From Bryobacter aggregatus MPL3 (GTDB taxonomy: Bacteria > Acidobacteriota > Terriglobia > Bryobacterales > Bryobacteraceae), in the NCBI RefSeq assembly GCF_000702445.1, contig NZ_JNIF01000004.1, forward strand, positions 310,001 through 374,000: DNA of 64,000 nucleotides, written 5' to 3'. How positions within the stretch are numbered: position 1 is the stretch's first letter; each line of letters begins with the position of its first letter. Positions 41,998-51,300 of this stretch are shown piece after piece. The translations under genes and the position numbers were made by a program. A model generated the notes under the pieces. It had not been told where the DNA came from. It saw nothing but the letters and a program-made list of their open reading frames with translations, and made no database searches.

Positions 41998-42037
41998 GAA
42001 TTGTTATTAGTCTATCCGACTGACGGACAATGGAGTT

Positions 42038-42406
42038 GTGGACGAAAACGTATTTGCGGTGATTGGCGAGGATGGATTCCGCCGGCTGGTCAGCGCCTTT
42101 TATCGACAGATTCCTGACGACGACATCTTGGGCCCGATGTACCCCAAGGACGATCTTGCCGGCGCCGAAGAGCGGATGCGGAATTTCCTGATCTTTCGCT
42201 TTGGTGGCCCGATGACTTATCTTGAGACTCGCGGCCATCCGCGGCTCCGGATGCGCCATGCTCCGTTCCGGGTGGATGAAGCTGCCCGCAACCGTTGGGT
42301 TGAAATCATGGACCGGGCGATGGCCGAGGCTCAACTGCCGGAGGAGTCTGCTGCGACCTTGCGGGAATTCTTCCATTCCACGGCGACTTTTATGCAGAAC
42401 AGCTAG
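42038..42406 (+). CDS. Group II truncated hemoglobin
   Basis: The 122-residue globin begins at GTG 42038 after a GGAG. FRRLVSAFYRQIPDDDILGP is helix B/C with the distal tyrosine, MRNFLIFRFGGPMTYLETRG is the E helix, RMRHAPFRV carries the proximal F8 histidine, and NRWVEIMDRAM has the Trp G8 that marks group II. These proteins bind oxygen or nitric oxide. It diverges from the DUF1549/DUF1553 gene with 40 bases between. Confidence 0.93.
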   Translation: MDENVFAVIGEDGFRRLVSAFYRQIPDDDILGPMYPKDDLAGAEERMRNFLIFRFGGPMTYLETRGHPRLRMRHAPFRVDEAARNRWVEIMDRAMAEAQLPEESAATLREFFHSTATFMQNS

Positions 42407-42434
42407 GCTGATCGAGTGGCGCCGGGCGGCTCAC

Positions 42435-44861
42435 CTATTCCGCGCGCAGGGTGACAGCCGGATCAATCCGTGCCGCTCGCCGGGCCGGTACCAGACCCGA
42501 GAGCAATGCCGTGACCAGAAAGATGAGCGCAATCAGCGACAGCGTGAGCGGATCGTAGGGGCTCACATTGAAGAGCAGTACGCTGAGGGCGCGGGCAATC
42601 AGAATGGAGCCGATCATGCCTCCCGCGATCCCCGAGGCCACCAGCAATAGGGCATGCTTCTCGATCATCCAAAGCACCTCAATTGGCTTTGCTCCGATGG
42701 CCATGCGGATTCCAATTTCTCTCGTGCGTTGTGTGACGGTGTAAGACACCACGCCGCTTAAACCAATGATGGCCAGGAGGAATGCGACTCCCGCAAACAC
42801 CGCCATCAGAAATAGAGTGAAGCGTTCGCGCGAGATGGAATTATTCACCGATTCCTCCATGGTCTGGATCTGCCACACCGGCTGCGAGGAGTCCGCTTCG
42901 AGAATCTTGGCTCGGACCGCTTGCGCTGCCAGTGCCGGATCACCGCTGGTGCGGGCAATCACGCTGATCGATGCGGCCTGTGTGTGAACAATGCTCGGGA
43001 CTTGAAAAAAAGGCGCATAGACCTGTGCTCGAATGCCCTTGTCGATTCCGTTATTCTTGACGTTCTTGACCAGCCCAACGACTTCGCGCCACTCCGGCGG
43101 GTCTGACAAACCGATCTCCACACGCTTTCCAATCGGGTTCTCATTGGGAAAGTGGATCCGGGCAAACTCCTCGCTAATGATCAATACGCGCGGTGACGAC
43201 CGTGTATCGTTGTCGTTGAAGCGGCGCCCCTGTTGGAGCGGAATCTTCATGACATCAAAATAGGTCGGGCTCACCGTGAAGTAGTCGGCTACAGGTGCAG
43301 TGGCTGCGGTTTGCAACGGACGGCCTTCGACGCGAATGTGGAAGCGTACGGTGGTCCCTTGTAAGGGGACGTCGGTGGAGATGCCGTATCCGAGAAGTCC
43401 GGGGATGGTTGCGAGATTGCGGGTGATGTCCCGGCCAAACTGCACCTGCCGGTCAATCTCGCCGTTGTACTTGGTGGGCAACGGCGTCACACGCATGGTG
43501 ATCAGATGGTCCGGCTGAAAGCCCAGATCCACTTGAGACAGTTGATAGAGACTGCGGATCAAGAGGCCCGCCCCGGTCATCAGCATCAGGGCAGCGGCTA
43601 CCTGTCCAACCACCAGCAGATTGCGGAAATGCGTGCGTGAAGAGCCTCCGCGTGTTTTGTCCTTCAGGGTTTCCTGGAGATCGGTGCGCGACATTCGAAT
43701 CGCTGGAATCAGTCCGAAAAGTGCGCCACTCACAAAGACCGCGCCCAGGTTGTAGGCCAGCACACGGAAATCAATCACAATCTGTTCCAGGCGGGGGAGA
43801 TTCTGCGGCGCATAGATCTTGAAGGTGAAGAAGGCAATGACGGCAAGCACCAACCCAAGAATGCCGCCGGCGGCTGACAGCAGCAGGCTCTCGGTCAACA
43901 TTTGCGAGATCAGCTGGAAGCGCGTCGCTCCCAAGGCCGTTCGCACGGCGAATTCACCCTTCCGGGCTGCACCGCGTGCGAGCACCAGATTGGCGACATT
44001 CGCGCAGGCAATGGCCAATACAAATGTCACTGCCCCCACCAGCGCCACCAGGGCCGGGCGCACCCGACCTGTAGATTCTTCGACCAACGGCTCAATGAAG
44101 ATCCGCTTATTCTCGTTATATTGCGGAAACTGACGCGCCAGATTCGCCAGCACGGTGCTGAACTCCGCCCGCGCCTGTTCAAGGGTAAAATTCGGACGCA
44201 AACGGCCTTGCGCCAGATAGGCATGGAAGTCACGTCGAGACCGGTCCACTCCCTCCAGCACCAGTGGAGCCCAGATCTTTGCTTTATTGGGATATTCATA
44301 GGCCGCGTCGACAACTCCCACAACCACTCGTGGCCGCCCATTCAGATTGATCTCGCGGCCAATGATGGAATTGTCTGCCGCAAAGCGATCGCGCCAGAGT
44401 CCACTCGAGATGATGACTGCCTGGTCCTTGCCGGGAACAAAATCCTCGGCTGTAAAGTCCCTGCCACGCACAAACTTTGCGCCGTACAATCGAAACCAGC
44501 CTTCTGTGACGGTGACTCCGTAGTAGCGTTCAGGGTCAGAGTTGGGGAGGATGAGCGAGAAAGGACTGAGACCATAGGCAACGATGGATACAGACTTGAT
44601 TTGCGCGCGATAGTCATACAGGTTTCCGGCTGCAAACGGATAGCGAGAGGTGGTTCCGGGCGTCAGGATGTCTTCCCGCAAGGTCAACAACTCGTGTGGA
44701 TTGGGGAAGGCGAGGGGCTTGAGAAGAATTCCGTCGACAACGGAGAACATGGCAGTATTGAGGCCAATCCCGATCGCGAGTGCGATAACAGCGGCGGCAG
44801 TGTAGCCAGGATTCGACCGAAGAGACCGCAAAGCAAAGCGCAAATTCTGCCAGAACATCAT
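42435..44861 (-). CDS. MacB/FtsX-type ABC permease, acidobacterial duplicated orphan permease (ADOP)-like
   Basis: The 808-residue protein, from ATG 44861, has two MacB_PCD/FtsX units: helix GYTAAAVIALAIGIGLNTAM followed by a periplasmic domain and the block AARKGEFAVRTALGATRFQL; then a second unit ending QRTREIGIRMAIGAKPIEVL and SALLSGLVPARRAARIDPA. ADOP proteins occur in acidobacteria without their own ATPase gene. There is none here. Substrate unknown; related permeases export lipids, peptides or lipoproteins. An in-frame GTG at 44921 would overlap the divergent gene. Confidence 0.92.
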   Translation of the reverse strand: MMFWQNLRFALRSLRSNPGYTAAAVIALAIGIGLNTAMFSVVDGILLKPLAFPNPHELLTLREDILTPGTTSRYPFAAGNLYDYRAQIKSVSIVAYGLSPFSLILPNSDPERYYGVTVTEGWFRLYGAKFVRGRDFTAEDFVPGKDQAVIISSGLWRDRFAADNSIIGREINLNGRPRVVVGVVDAAYEYPNKAKIWAPLVLEGVDRSRRDFHAYLAQGRLRPNFTLEQARAEFSTVLANLARQFPQYNENKRIFIEPLVEESTGRVRPALVALVGAVTFVLAIACANVANLVLARGAARKGEFAVRTALGATRFQLISQMLTESLLLSAAGGILGLVLAVIAFFTFKIYAPQNLPRLEQIVIDFRVLAYNLGAVFVSGALFGLIPAIRMSRTDLQETLKDKTRGGSSRTHFRNLLVVGQVAAALMLMTGAGLLIRSLYQLSQVDLGFQPDHLITMRVTPLPTKYNGEIDRQVQFGRDITRNLATIPGLLGYGISTDVPLQGTTVRFHIRVEGRPLQTAATAPVADYFTVSPTYFDVMKIPLQQGRRFNDNDTRSSPRVLIISEEFARIHFPNENPIGKRVEIGLSDPPEWREVVGLVKNVKNNGIDKGIRAQVYAPFFQVPSIVHTQAASISVIARTSGDPALAAQAVRAKILEADSSQPVWQIQTMEESVNNSISRERFTLFLMAVFAGVAFLLAIIGLSGVVSYTVTQRTREIGIRMAIGAKPIEVLWMIEKHALLLVASGIAGGMIGSILIARALSVLLFNVSPYDPLTLSLIALIFLVTALLSGLVPARRAARIDPAVTLRAE

Positions 44862-44902
44862 TGGAGAGGATAGCAAATGATCATAAATTACAAGGCTAAA
44901 GG

Positions 44903-45538
44903 ATGCTAGCTCACGAACCACGTTGGCCCGTGTTGCTTGCGCTCATCAGTTGCGGAGGGCTGAACCTGCTTCTGCCCGATTCCATCTCCGCCGGACCGGG
45001 TTGGGTGGTGGTGGCACTGGCCGCAACCTTGGGTGTCGGTTCGATGATGACGGCAGACCATAACGGGAAACTGCATCTGTTTTTTGCGTATGGCACGCAG
45101 TCGGTGGTGACGATTGCACTAGGCGCCGCAGTGGCCTCGCTTTTGCACGACATCCTGACGCGGCAAGGCAAGGCGCAGGATCTGCTGCAGAGCGCGGTTG
45201 CGATCTGGTTCATGAACATTCTCGTCTTCGCAACCTGGTACTGGCGGCTCGATGCCGGAGGGCCGAGCCGCCGCCGCCGGCATCACAGCTACCGCGAGGG
45301 GGCTTTCCTCTTTCCGCAGGCGACGCTTTCAAAGGAGATCAAAGAGAACCTGAATATCGGAAATTGGCACCCTCAGTTTATGGATTATTTATTTGTCTCC
45401 TTTACCGCGAGTACAGCTTTCTCACCTACGGATTGTCCCGTACTTTCCCGCTGGGCCAAGGTGTTAATGATGTTACAGAGTCTGATTGCGCTGGCCTCGG
45501 TTGCTTTGGTTGCGGCGCGGGCGGTCAATATTCTGTAA
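44903..45538 (+). CDS. Membrane protein of unknown function
   Basis: The 211-residue product has about five hydrophobic segments (WPVLLALISCGGLNLLLP, PGWVVVALAATLGVGSM, TQSVVTIALGAAVASLL, LLQSAVAIWFMNILVFATWY, LMMLQSLIALASVALVAARA). A distinct cytoplasmic stretch between the fourth and the last contains YWRLDAGGPSRRRRH, and later DYLFVSFTASTAFSPTDCP precedes the last helix. The last helix with SPTDCPVLSRWAKVLMMLQS recalls a potassium-channel-like pore region in a family of unknown-function membrane proteins, but I cannot name it. It starts 41 bases upstream of the divergent ADOP start and precedes the symporter by 12 bases. Confidence 0.6.
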   Translation: MLAHEPRWPVLLALISCGGLNLLLPDSISAGPGWVVVALAATLGVGSMMTADHNGKLHLFFAYGTQSVVTIALGAAVASLLHDILTRQGKAQDLLQSAVAIWFMNILVFATWYWRLDAGGPSRRRRHHSYREGAFLFPQATLSKEIKENLNIGNWHPQFMDYLFVSFTASTAFSPTDCPVLSRWAKVLMMLQSLIALASVALVAARAVNIL

Positions 45539-45550
45539 GCTGGATCTCCT

Positions 45551-47332
45551 ATGCAGTTGACACCGCTTGACTGGGTTTTTGTGGCCCTCTACTTTGTTTT
45601 GAACATTGCCATCGGTCTTTATTACCGCAGCCGGGCAGGCAAGAGTGTCGACGAGTTTTTCCTCAGCGGGCGCGATGTTCCCTGGTGGCTGGCTGGAACT
45701 AGCATGGTGGCCACTACCTTTGCCGCCGACACGCCTCTCGCTGTCACCGGCCTGGTCTTCAAGGGCGGCATCGCCGGCAATTGGCTGTGGTGGAATATGG
45801 TCGCCAGCGGGATGATGACTGTTTTTCTCTATGCGCGCCTGTGGCGCCGTAGCGGCGTGATGACCGACATTGAATTCTCGGAGATCCGCTACAGTGGCAA
45901 GCCCGCCGCCTTCCTGCGCGGCTTTCGCGCGCTGTACCTTGGCATTCCCATCAACTGCATCGTGCTCGGTTGGGTGAACCTGGCGATGGTCAAGATCCTC
46001 TCGATGGTGCTCGGCGTCGACAAAACTACCGCGCTTGGCCTGGTGCTGGGTCTGATCGCCATCACCGCTCTCATCTCAACGCTCAGCGGACTCTGGGGTG
46101 TTCTGGTCACCGACGCCGTCCAGTTTTTCATCAAGATGGGCATGGTGATTGTCCTCGCCTTTGCCTCGGTGAAGGCGGTGGGTGGCATGGATGGATTGCT
46201 CGCCAAGCTGCACGCGGTGGACGCCACGCGCGGTGTTTCTGTTGGAGGCAAGGGTAGCGTTCTGAACTTTGTGCCAGACCTCGACAGTGTCTGGATGCCG
46301 ATGATCACCTTCTTCGTCTACGTCGGAATGAACTGGTGGGCCACCTGGTATCCCGGCGCGGAACCCGGCGGTGGCGGCTATGTCGCACAGCGCATGTTCA
46401 GCGCGAAAGACGAACGCCACAGTCTGCTGGCGACGCTGTGGTTCCAGGTGGCGCATTACGCGCTGCGGCCCTGGCCCTGGATCCTCACGGCGCTTTGTGC
46501 GATGGTGCTCTATCCCGATCTCCAGGACCCGGAAACCGGCTACATCAAGATCATGGTGGACCACTTGCCGCCCTATCTTCGGGGCTTGATGCTCGCCGCT
46601 TTTGCGGCCGCCTACATGTCGACCATTGCGACGCAATTGAACTGGGGCGCCAGTTATCTGGTCAACGACTTCTACCGTCGCTTCCTCCGTCCCGACGCGG
46701 GGGATCGGGAACTGATCCGAGTCTCGCAAGCGGCGACAGTCCTGCTGACGATTCTCTCTGCTGCCGTCACCTTCAAGATGGAATCGATCTCTGAGGCCTG
46801 GAAACTGCTGATCGTAACGGGCGCGGGGACCGGACTGGTGCTGTTGCTGCGCTGGTATTGGTGGCGGATCAATGCCTGGAGTGAAGTGAGCGCGATGGCC
46901 TCGGCGGCGGTGGTCAGCATCGCCATGCAGACGGTGTTTCATTTCGATAGCGATCAACCCAGGGACTTTGCCTACATCATGCTGGTCACGGTTGGCATCA
47001 CAACCGTGGTCTGGCTTGCGGCAACTCTGCTGACGGCTCCGGAGCCGATGCCGGTCTTAGAGCGCTTCTATCGGACCACGCACCCCTCGCGCTTCGGCTG
47101 GGGGCCTGTCGCCGACCGCGTTCCAGACGTCCAGCCGGATCGCGACGGCTGGGCAAATCTGGGCTGCTGGCTGGCTGGTTGCACTCTCATTTACGGACTC
47201 TTGTTCGGCACGGGAAAACTGCTGCTCGGCGAAACGATCATTGGACTCGTTTATTTGGCGGTCGGCTTGGTCAGCGGCTGGTGGATCAGCCACGATCTGA
47301 CGCGCCGTGGCTGGGCGAGTGTGGCGAAGTAA
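45551..47332 (+). CDS. Sodium:solute symporter (SSS family)
   Basis: The 593-residue protein has about 13 to 14 membrane helices and the SSS motifs: RSRAGKSVDEFFLSGRDVPW after helix 1, SMVATTFAADTPLAVTGLVF, and AAFAAAYMSTIATQLNWGAS at helix 9-10, where the sodium site lies. Such carriers move sugars, amino acids, vitamins or organic ions with sodium. The ligand cannot be told. An unusual extra helix pair occurs near the C-terminus. It is 12 bases after the small membrane protein. Confidence 0.93.
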   Translation: MQLTPLDWVFVALYFVLNIAIGLYYRSRAGKSVDEFFLSGRDVPWWLAGTSMVATTFAADTPLAVTGLVFKGGIAGNWLWWNMVASGMMTVFLYARLWRRSGVMTDIEFSEIRYSGKPAAFLRGFRALYLGIPINCIVLGWVNLAMVKILSMVLGVDKTTALGLVLGLIAITALISTLSGLWGVLVTDAVQFFIKMGMVIVLAFASVKAVGGMDGLLAKLHAVDATRGVSVGGKGSVLNFVPDLDSVWMPMITFFVYVGMNWWATWYPGAEPGGGGYVAQRMFSAKDERHSLLATLWFQVAHYALRPWPWILTALCAMVLYPDLQDPETGYIKIMVDHLPPYLRGLMLAAFAAAYMSTIATQLNWGASYLVNDFYRRFLRPDAGDRELIRVSQAATVLLTILSAAVTFKMESISEAWKLLIVTGAGTGLVLLLRWYWWRINAWSEVSAMASAAVVSIAMQTVFHFDSDQPRDFAYIMLVTVGITTVVWLAATLLTAPEPMPVLERFYRTTHPSRFGWGPVADRVPDVQPDRDGWANLGCWLAGCTLIYGLLFGTGKLLLGETIIGLVYLAVGLVSGWWISHDLTRRGWASVAK

Positions 47333-47659
47333 CTGATGCTCGTAGAATGCGCCTATTCCGCATCGCCTCAAAGTGCTTGAGGAGTTCCTCGATGCGAGTC
47401 TGCAATTCCTGATCGCGGTTGGGGAGCGATTCGAGTTCCTTTCGACTCGTTCCCGGTCTGCGAAGGCAATCGTGAGCATGTCCAGGGCGGTGAGACTGCT
47501 GTGATCGATACCGCCGATGGGCTGAAGCAGTAGCGTCGTACCGCTCCGGATGGATCTTTGCGCGGAGGGGGAAACGTTCCTCAGGGCCGGATAGGCTGAT
47601 GTCAGTTCCGGAGTTGTCGACCATGCAGGATTTGAAGGTTCTTGCGCTACACTGCGGCG
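47333..47659 (-). pseudogene. Gap with possible frameshifted gene debris
   Basis: No intact gene is visible in these 327 bases between the symporter and the anti-sigma gene. On the minus strand one frame reads LLQPIGGIDHSSLTALDMLT and, after what looks like a one-base slip near 47460, another reads RKELESLPNRDQELQTRIEE, which looks like a coiled-coil coding stretch. The two halves could be a broken small protein. I recognise no family, and the interpretation is weak. Confidence 0.25.
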
Positions 47660-48124
47660 TTAGTCAGGACCGGAGCCCTCTCTTGCCGCACTCCAATCGT
47701 CACAAGCATGCCAAATACCGAGGCAGATCGTGCCAATTGCCAGAATGCCCGTGAGGCCCAGGCCGCCGATCCAGAATCCCACCGACTCTGCGTGAGCCTT
47801 CGACAGGACTGATGCCAAAACAGCTATCGCAAGAAATCCGCAAGCCAGCCCCAATCGGCCGCTCCAGATGAGAACATCGTTGATTGTTCCGATCGCCTTC
47901 TGACGCTCTGCCAACTTAGCTCTCCAAAGGACGAGACTGGCGCTGGGCAATGGTCGGTCAAGAGCTGACGTTGAGAGCAAACGCAATTCGCGTGCCACCT
48001 CCTCTGCCGCACCACAGTCTGGACAGTTCTGAACATGCTCCCTCAGCGGCAGTGGCAGGGACTCCCCAGCAGCGATCATCATGGCGATCCTATGCTCATG
48101 GGGACAATTGGCATAGTCATTCAT
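47660..48124 (-). CDS. Putative zinc-binding anti-sigma factor
   Basis: The 154-residue protein begins with a zinc-binding segment, LREHVQNCPDCG, with His, Cys, Cys spaced like the ZAS (HxxxCxxC) motif of anti-sigma factors. Two hydrophobic segments follow (LACGFLAIAVLASVLSKAH, GLGLTGILAIGTICLGIWH). Its start overlaps the end of the ECF sigma gene by eight bases, the usual order of sigma then anti-sigma. It would hold the sigma factor inactive at the membrane. Confidence 0.75.
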   Translation of the reverse strand: MNDYANCPHEHRIAMMIAAGESLPLPLREHVQNCPDCGAAEEVARELRLLSTSALDRPLPSASLVLWRAKLAERQKAIGTINDVLIWSGRLGLACGFLAIAVLASVLSKAHAESVGFWIGGLGLTGILAIGTICLGIWHACDDWSAAREGSGPD

Positions 48125-48605
48125 AGCGACCGCCTATTCGGCCAGTTGAGAATAGTCCGCGCAGCTTTTCACGGGCACGCGCCAGCATCGGACGGACGCT
48201 GGCGGGGGTAGTTCTGACGAACTCAGCGATTTCTTTATGGGAAAAGCATTCGACGTAGGCCAACCACAAAAGGTCCCGCTCTCGTGTTTTGAGCTCCCCG
48301 AACGCGGCCCGAACTTCTATGATCCTATCCGCAGCAGGCGCGGCCGAAGGTTCGTACTTCTCAATCGAGGCCTCGACGCGGCGCGAGCGGCGAAAGTCGT
48401 TCACAAGGTTGCTCGCGATCTTGTACAAGTAATTCTTCTGCTGTGCGAGTGTCATCTCAGTTGGGACCTGCACTTTGAGCATCCGTAAATAGGCCTCTTG
48501 GGCGATATCGTCGGCGAGCACAGAATCTCCCAAGACATGGCGCAAATAGCGGTGTAACCCTTGGGCAGTCGCATCGTATAGGAGCTGGAACGAACGCTCG
48601 TCCAT
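48117..48605 (-). CDS. ECF sigma factor
   Basis: The 162-residue protein has region 2 (LLYDATAQGLHRYLRHVLGD, ADDIAQEAYLRMLK) and region 4 (KTRERDLLWLAYVECFSHKE, IAEFVRTTPASVRPMLARAR). It is a standard ECF sigma factor of the FecI/RpoE size class. It overlaps the putative anti-sigma gene and follows a small membrane protein by eight bases. The regulon is unknown; the genes upstream in this run are a serine hydrolase and the membrane protein. Confidence 0.93.
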   Translation of the reverse strand: MDERSFQLLYDATAQGLHRYLRHVLGDSVLADDIAQEAYLRMLKVQVPTEMTLAQQKNYLYKIASNLVNDFRRSRRVEASIEKYEPSAAPAADRIIEVRAAFGELKTRERDLLWLAYVECFSHKEIAEFVRTTPASVRPMLARAREKLRGLFSTGRIGGRYE

Positions 48606-48613
48606 GCCGGGAC

Positions 48614-49108
48614 CTATTTGCCATCACCGGGATCCTTGACGATGCTCCACTTTGAAAGGATTCTGAAGCCGATGTAGGCGGAGGCGAGAAAGCCAACTCC
48701 GGCCATGGAGATCGGCAATCCCGTCAATAGTAGAACTTGAGCGAGCCATGGCTGACCGTCGGCCGAGGCGTTTCCTGCACCGGCCAGTCTGAGCAAGAGG
48801 AGAGAGATCCCAATCAGAAACAAAACCAATCCCGCGTGTACGGCATTCAGGATTCTAGTCATTGGCTCATTCACGTCAGCAGTCAATGACTCAAAAATCC
48901 GCCGCCCGGCTTCGCTCTCCAGGTACGCCACTAATTCGCCGCTGTTATTGGAGCGGTCAAGAAGCTTGCTATGGATTTGGGCCATCCGCTTTGCTGTCTG
49001 ACCACGCCGCACATTGGTGGCAATCACCCCGATCACCCAGGCTAGAGAAAGCGAGATCGCTGCGACTATGAAACTTACGGAAAGATTGTCAGCCATGCGG
49101 TCTGTCAT
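48614..49108 (-). CDS. Small membrane protein of unknown function
   Basis: The 164-residue protein has an N-terminal helix (VSFIVAAISLSLAWVIGVIA), a cytoplasmic or periplasmic domain of about 60 residues (SKLLDRSNNSGELVAYLESE), and two more helices (AVHAGLVLFLIGISLLLLRL, VLLLTGLPISMAGVGFLASA). It sits between the serine hydrolase and the ECF sigma gene on the same strand. I do not recognise the family. Its position suggests a link with the sigma/anti-sigma pair. Confidence 0.65.
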   Translation of the reverse strand: MTDRMADNLSVSFIVAAISLSLAWVIGVIATNVRRGQTAKRMAQIHSKLLDRSNNSGELVAYLESEAGRRIFESLTADVNEPMTRILNAVHAGLVLFLIGISLLLLRLAGAGNASADGQPWLAQVLLLTGLPISMAGVGFLASAYIGFRILSKWSIVKDPGDGK

Positions 49109-49141
49109 GAGAAACTCCTTATTCGTGTTCGTTACTCGAGG

Positions 49142-50653
49142 CTACGGCAGCTTGGCGAATGCATGGCCCAGAAATTGGAGGGAAGCTGGAGTGGTTGATC
49201 CTGCTGAGGTATTGAACGTTACGATCGAGCCGCTTCCTCCTAGATCGGCACGAAACTGATCTCGAGGACCATCATAGACCTCTACTTCGAGTTCCGCGAC
49301 ACCAATCCTAGCCCTGAGGCGGCCATCCACAACGGACCAGACCATAGTTCCTAAGGCGGGACTCTCATACGTTCCTGCATACGCTGGCAATGGATGCCGC
49401 GTTGTCTGAGGGCGTCCCCGGCGTGTTGTCAAGTCTTTATCCATCGCGCTGCGAGCACTGGCGATTGATGTTTCAAAGGCAGCCCAATTGGCCTCGGTAC
49501 GGATACGGAGGTCCGGTTTCTGCAGGACAAGATCGTAAAGGAGTGTCGCTACCAGGTCAGACGAAAGTGAGCCAAGTCCGCCGCCATTCGAAAGAACAAC
49601 AATTCCGATACGGCGTTCCGGCATAAAGGAAAGATGTGAATCAAATCCCGAAAAACTCCCGAAGCGCTGGAGAACTACGTCGCCGTCATAGGTGGCAAGA
49701 TCCCACCCGAGCGACCATCCAAATCTCTGGAACGAGCCATACTTGCGGTTCTGATCCGCCTGCTTCTGGTGTGTCACTGCAATGACGGCCTTGGGGAAGA
49801 CCTGCTTGCCGGCAATCCGTCCCCCATTCACCTGCGCAATCAAGTATCGAGCCAGATCGTTCGCTGTGCTGAGGTGACCACCGGCGGCTTGCATGTTCAC
49901 GTCGAATTTACCGTACGGCACTCGCACCATTCGCCCGGAGCGAAACTCGTAGGGTTGGGCCAGATTCTTCCTCTTGGCCCTGGATATCCACGCGGTCGTG
50001 AGCCGCATGCCAGCGGGCTGGAAAACCTCGCGCTCGATGACATCCTTCCAGCCTTGGTCGAAACGGCCATCCAACACCATCCCAAATATGTTGTATCCGA
50101 TATTGCTGTAGGAGAAAGCGCGCTCTGCCCGTGCGGCGCCGTGGTACTGCAATAGATCGAGCAGTTGAGGATTTGTGAAATCTCCGGTGAAGGCGGTTCT
50201 GAAGTCAACAGGACCAACCGCTGCGATTCCATGAGTGTGAGTCAGCAGTGACCGAAGAGTGATCTCGCTTGGCGCCAAGGCTGAGTTCCAGGTGGCACGA
50301 GGCAAGGCAGCCGCCACGGACTGATCGAAGTCGATCGCTCCCCGCGCGGCCAGGAGAGCTCCAGTCAGGGCCGTGAACGATTTGGAGGTGGACGCAATGT
50401 AAAACTGCGTGTCCGCTGTGGCGGGTATTGAGGCTTCCAGGTCAGCGAATCCAAATCCCTTCGAAAATACAAGTCTGTTGCCGGCGATGACGGCGACGCT
50501 GATGCCCGGAGGAGCCATGTCGGTCGACATGAGCCTTTCCATGATTTCCGCGATATTCCGACGCAGATCAGTGGGCGCCGCACGGCTAGGCTGAGCCAGT
50601 GCGGGAAGGACACAGAGGAGGGCAACCAGGGCGCTAAGGAGGTGTTGTTCCAT
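49142..50653 (-). CDS. Secreted serine hydrolase (beta-lactamase class C family)
   Basis: The 503-residue protein has a signal peptide (LLSALVALLCVLPALAQ) and a class C beta-lactamase/DD-peptidase-like domain. Ser88 and Lys91 form SxxK in YIASTSKSFTALTGALLA, YSNIGYN supplies the YxN motif near residue 180, and the last third is a separate beta domain. These enzymes include esterases, D-aminopeptidases and beta-lactamases; no specific substrate is evident. ATG 50653 is chosen over the earlier in-frame start at 50665. The downstream membrane protein starts 33 bases after the stop. Confidence 0.9.
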   Translation of the reverse strand: MEQHLLSALVALLCVLPALAQPSRAAPTDLRRNIAEIMERLMSTDMAPPGISVAVIAGNRLVFSKGFGFADLEASIPATADTQFYIASTSKSFTALTGALLAARGAIDFDQSVAAALPRATWNSALAPSEITLRSLLTHTHGIAAVGPVDFRTAFTGDFTNPQLLDLLQYHGAARAERAFSYSNIGYNIFGMVLDGRFDQGWKDVIEREVFQPAGMRLTTAWISRAKRKNLAQPYEFRSGRMVRVPYGKFDVNMQAAGGHLSTANDLARYLIAQVNGGRIAGKQVFPKAVIAVTHQKQADQNRKYGSFQRFGWSLGWDLATYDGDVVLQRFGSFSGFDSHLSFMPERRIGIVVLSNGGGLGSLSSDLVATLLYDLVLQKPDLRIRTEANWAAFETSIASARSAMDKDLTTRRGRPQTTRHPLPAYAGTYESPALGTMVWSVVDGRLRARIGVAELEVEVYDGPRDQFRADLGGSGSIVTFNTSAGSTTPASLQFLGHAFAKLP

Positions 50654-50882
50654 AGAGGTTCTCACGCGCTACAACGTGCGTGGAGCCCGGGATGTTAACA
50701 AAAAAGAGACCACGCGGTTTGTAATGCTTTGATCGCGGGAAGCCGCGCAGTATAGAGCCATTGAAATCAATGCTCGAACGACGCGCGATCTGGAAGATAA
50801 CGAGTAGAGTCGACAATTTCAGGCCGTCAGTCACTGAATCACCTCATCGAGAGACGTCATCCACAAGTCACCGCAGCCTGGT

Positions 50883-51300
50883 TCAGCGTTTGGCGCCGGT
50901 TGCGGCAGGAACCTTTGCGCCCAGTTCTCTCTCCGAGGGAATCTGGGTGACGTCCCAGCCGCCGCCCAGGGCTTTGATCAACTGAACACTCGCCACCATG
51001 CGCTGCATTCGAAAGCTCACCGCGGCCTGATTTGTGACCATCGGTTCTCGTTCCGGGTCAGCGCGGATCCAAGAAGACTCGAGTCCACGGGCGCTCTTGC
51101 GTGTTGGCGATCCAATCGCTTTCTTAACTCCGATGCAGCTAGCCCACTACTTGCCGTCGATCGAGATTGCCGCAAGTGGAGCGTAGAGGAAGCATCTGGT
51201 CGGTCCATACACCTCCCGAAGAACGACGACGAAAAGTAGCAACCCCAAGAGCCCCAAGCTGAGCTTCAGCGCTACCCACATCAGCTTTCCTCAGCTCCGC
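50883..51300 (-). pseudogene. Remnant of a NodT-family outer-membrane efflux protein
   Basis: In the 627-base gap between the serine hydrolase and the MFS gene, the minus strand from about 51057 to the stop at 50883 reads NQAAVSFRMQRMVASVQLIK then ALGGGWDVTQIPSERELGAK and a stop. VQLIKALGGGW is the C-terminal signature of NodT/OprM-type outer-membrane efflux channels. Further upstream, near 51300-51230, RAELRKADVGSAEAQLGALG resembles the coiled region of the same family, but the frame is broken between them and most of the gene is missing. The part at 50654-50882 shows nothing I recognise. Confidence 0.6.
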
